A DNA stretch of 5,084 nucleotides from a bacterium (GTDB lineage Bacteria; Patescibacteria; Microgenomatia; Levybacterales; GWA1-39-11). The notes below the pieces were generated by a model that was not told where the DNA came from, made no database searches, and saw nothing but the letters and a program-made list of their open reading frames with translations. The stretch covers positions 1 through 5,084 of the forward strand of contig JAKAHW010000079.1 in the NCBI GenBank assembly GCA_021825285.1, given 5' to 3'. Shown here piece after piece: positions 4,792-5,084 of this stretch. Positions within the stretch are counted from its first letter, which is position 1. Every line of letters begins with the position of its first letter. A program made the position numbers and the translations under genes.

Positions 4792-5084
4792 TTAATCTTG
4801 CTTAAATTTATTGCTTTCTGCTCGCTCCACCATAAACTTAACAGGCTCAATCATATTTTTAGATTCAATTTTTATGCTTGGATGGCTATTCTTAAATACC
4901 CTATAAATTTCATCAGCGAAAGCCTGTCCAACAGTGCTTACCTTATCATAATCAAACACAATAGACTCATATTTATCTAGCCCTGAAAGTATTCTTCTTG
5001 CCTGAGAGCGAGAAATGTAAATTGTTCCTTGTGTAAATAATCTTATGAGTATTTCTGTTTTATTAAATCCCGGCTCTCCTGGAT
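4792..5084 (-). CDS. DUF4325 (STAS-like) domain protein, C-terminal part (cut by window edge)
   Basis: The last 96 residues of a protein whose start lies beyond the window. The visible part contains SRSQARRIL (24-32 of the fragment), a central beta-strand YESIVFDYDKV (38-48) and the family signature GQAFADEIYRVF (52-63). This pattern is typical of DUF4325, a small STAS-like alpha/beta domain. STAS domains act in partner-switching regulation, and DUF4325 proteins are often found with histidine-kinase-like ATPases or helix-turn-helix domains, so a regulatory role is plausible but not shown. The fragment ends in a short charged tail (residues 80-96) and a TAA stop at 4794-4792. It is convergent with doc. 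The upstream domain, and so the overall architecture, cannot be seen here. Confidence 0.8.
   Translation of the reverse strand, partial: PGEPGFNKTEILIRLFTQGTIYISRSQARRILSGLDKYESIVFDYDKVSTVGQAFADEIYRVFKNSHPSIKIESKNMIEPVKFMVERAESNKFKQD

Noticed and set aside
4798..4980. Open frame of 60 codons on the plus strand.
   Set aside because: It is antisense to the DUF4325 fragment, which carries the family signature on the minus strand.

Overview
The window looks like a piece of an AT-rich genome from the Candidate Phyla Radiation (Patescibacteria), most likely a Microgenomates-type lineage. The evidence for this is indirect. The isoleucyl-tRNA synthetase has a CPR-like sequence. Surface proteins carry cohesin and dockerin modules. 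No gene start has a convincing Shine-Dalgarno sequence, and three promoters sit so close to their start codons that the mRNAs would be nearly leaderless. The standard code fits: TGA is used as a stop, and no in-frame TGA occurs in the 356 readable ileS codons.

Layout. Positions 1-1069 (minus) hold the N-terminal 356 codons of ileS, cut by the window edge. A roughly 100 bp divergent promoter region follows. Positions 1171-3820 (plus) hold a tight three-gene operon. Its first gene encodes an N-terminally membrane-anchored protein with a cohesin-like domain, a Pro/Thr linker, an Ig-like domain and a C-terminal type I dockerin. The second encodes a secreted, C-terminally anchored protein with a paralogous cohesin-like domain. 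The third encodes an alpha/beta-hydrolase of lipase/esterase type. The genes overlap by 11 nt and are separated by 3 nt respectively. Positions 3821-4053 are non-coding, with several inverted repeats and a terminator-like hairpin. Positions 4054-4591 (plus) hold a two-gene toxin-antitoxin-like module: a 41-residue lysine-rich protein overlapping by 35 nt a Doc/Fic-family toxin. A second copy of the hairpin element lies directly after the toxin gene, so the module is bracketed by 31 bp imperfect direct repeats. Positions 4792-5084 (minus) hold the C-terminal 96 residues of a DUF4325 (STAS-like) protein.

How the genes may work together (inference). The dockerin at the outer tip of the first surface protein is a candidate ligand for the cohesin-like domain of its neighbour, or for copies of its own cohesin-like domain. 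That would give a minimal cohesin-dockerin surface assembly, with a co-transcribed hydrolase. The Doc module looks like a separate accessory cassette placed between this operon and the DUF4325 gene. The best candidates for something undescribed are the self-complementary cohesin/dockerin pair with opposite membrane topologies, and the repeat-bracketed Doc module with its unusually small partner.
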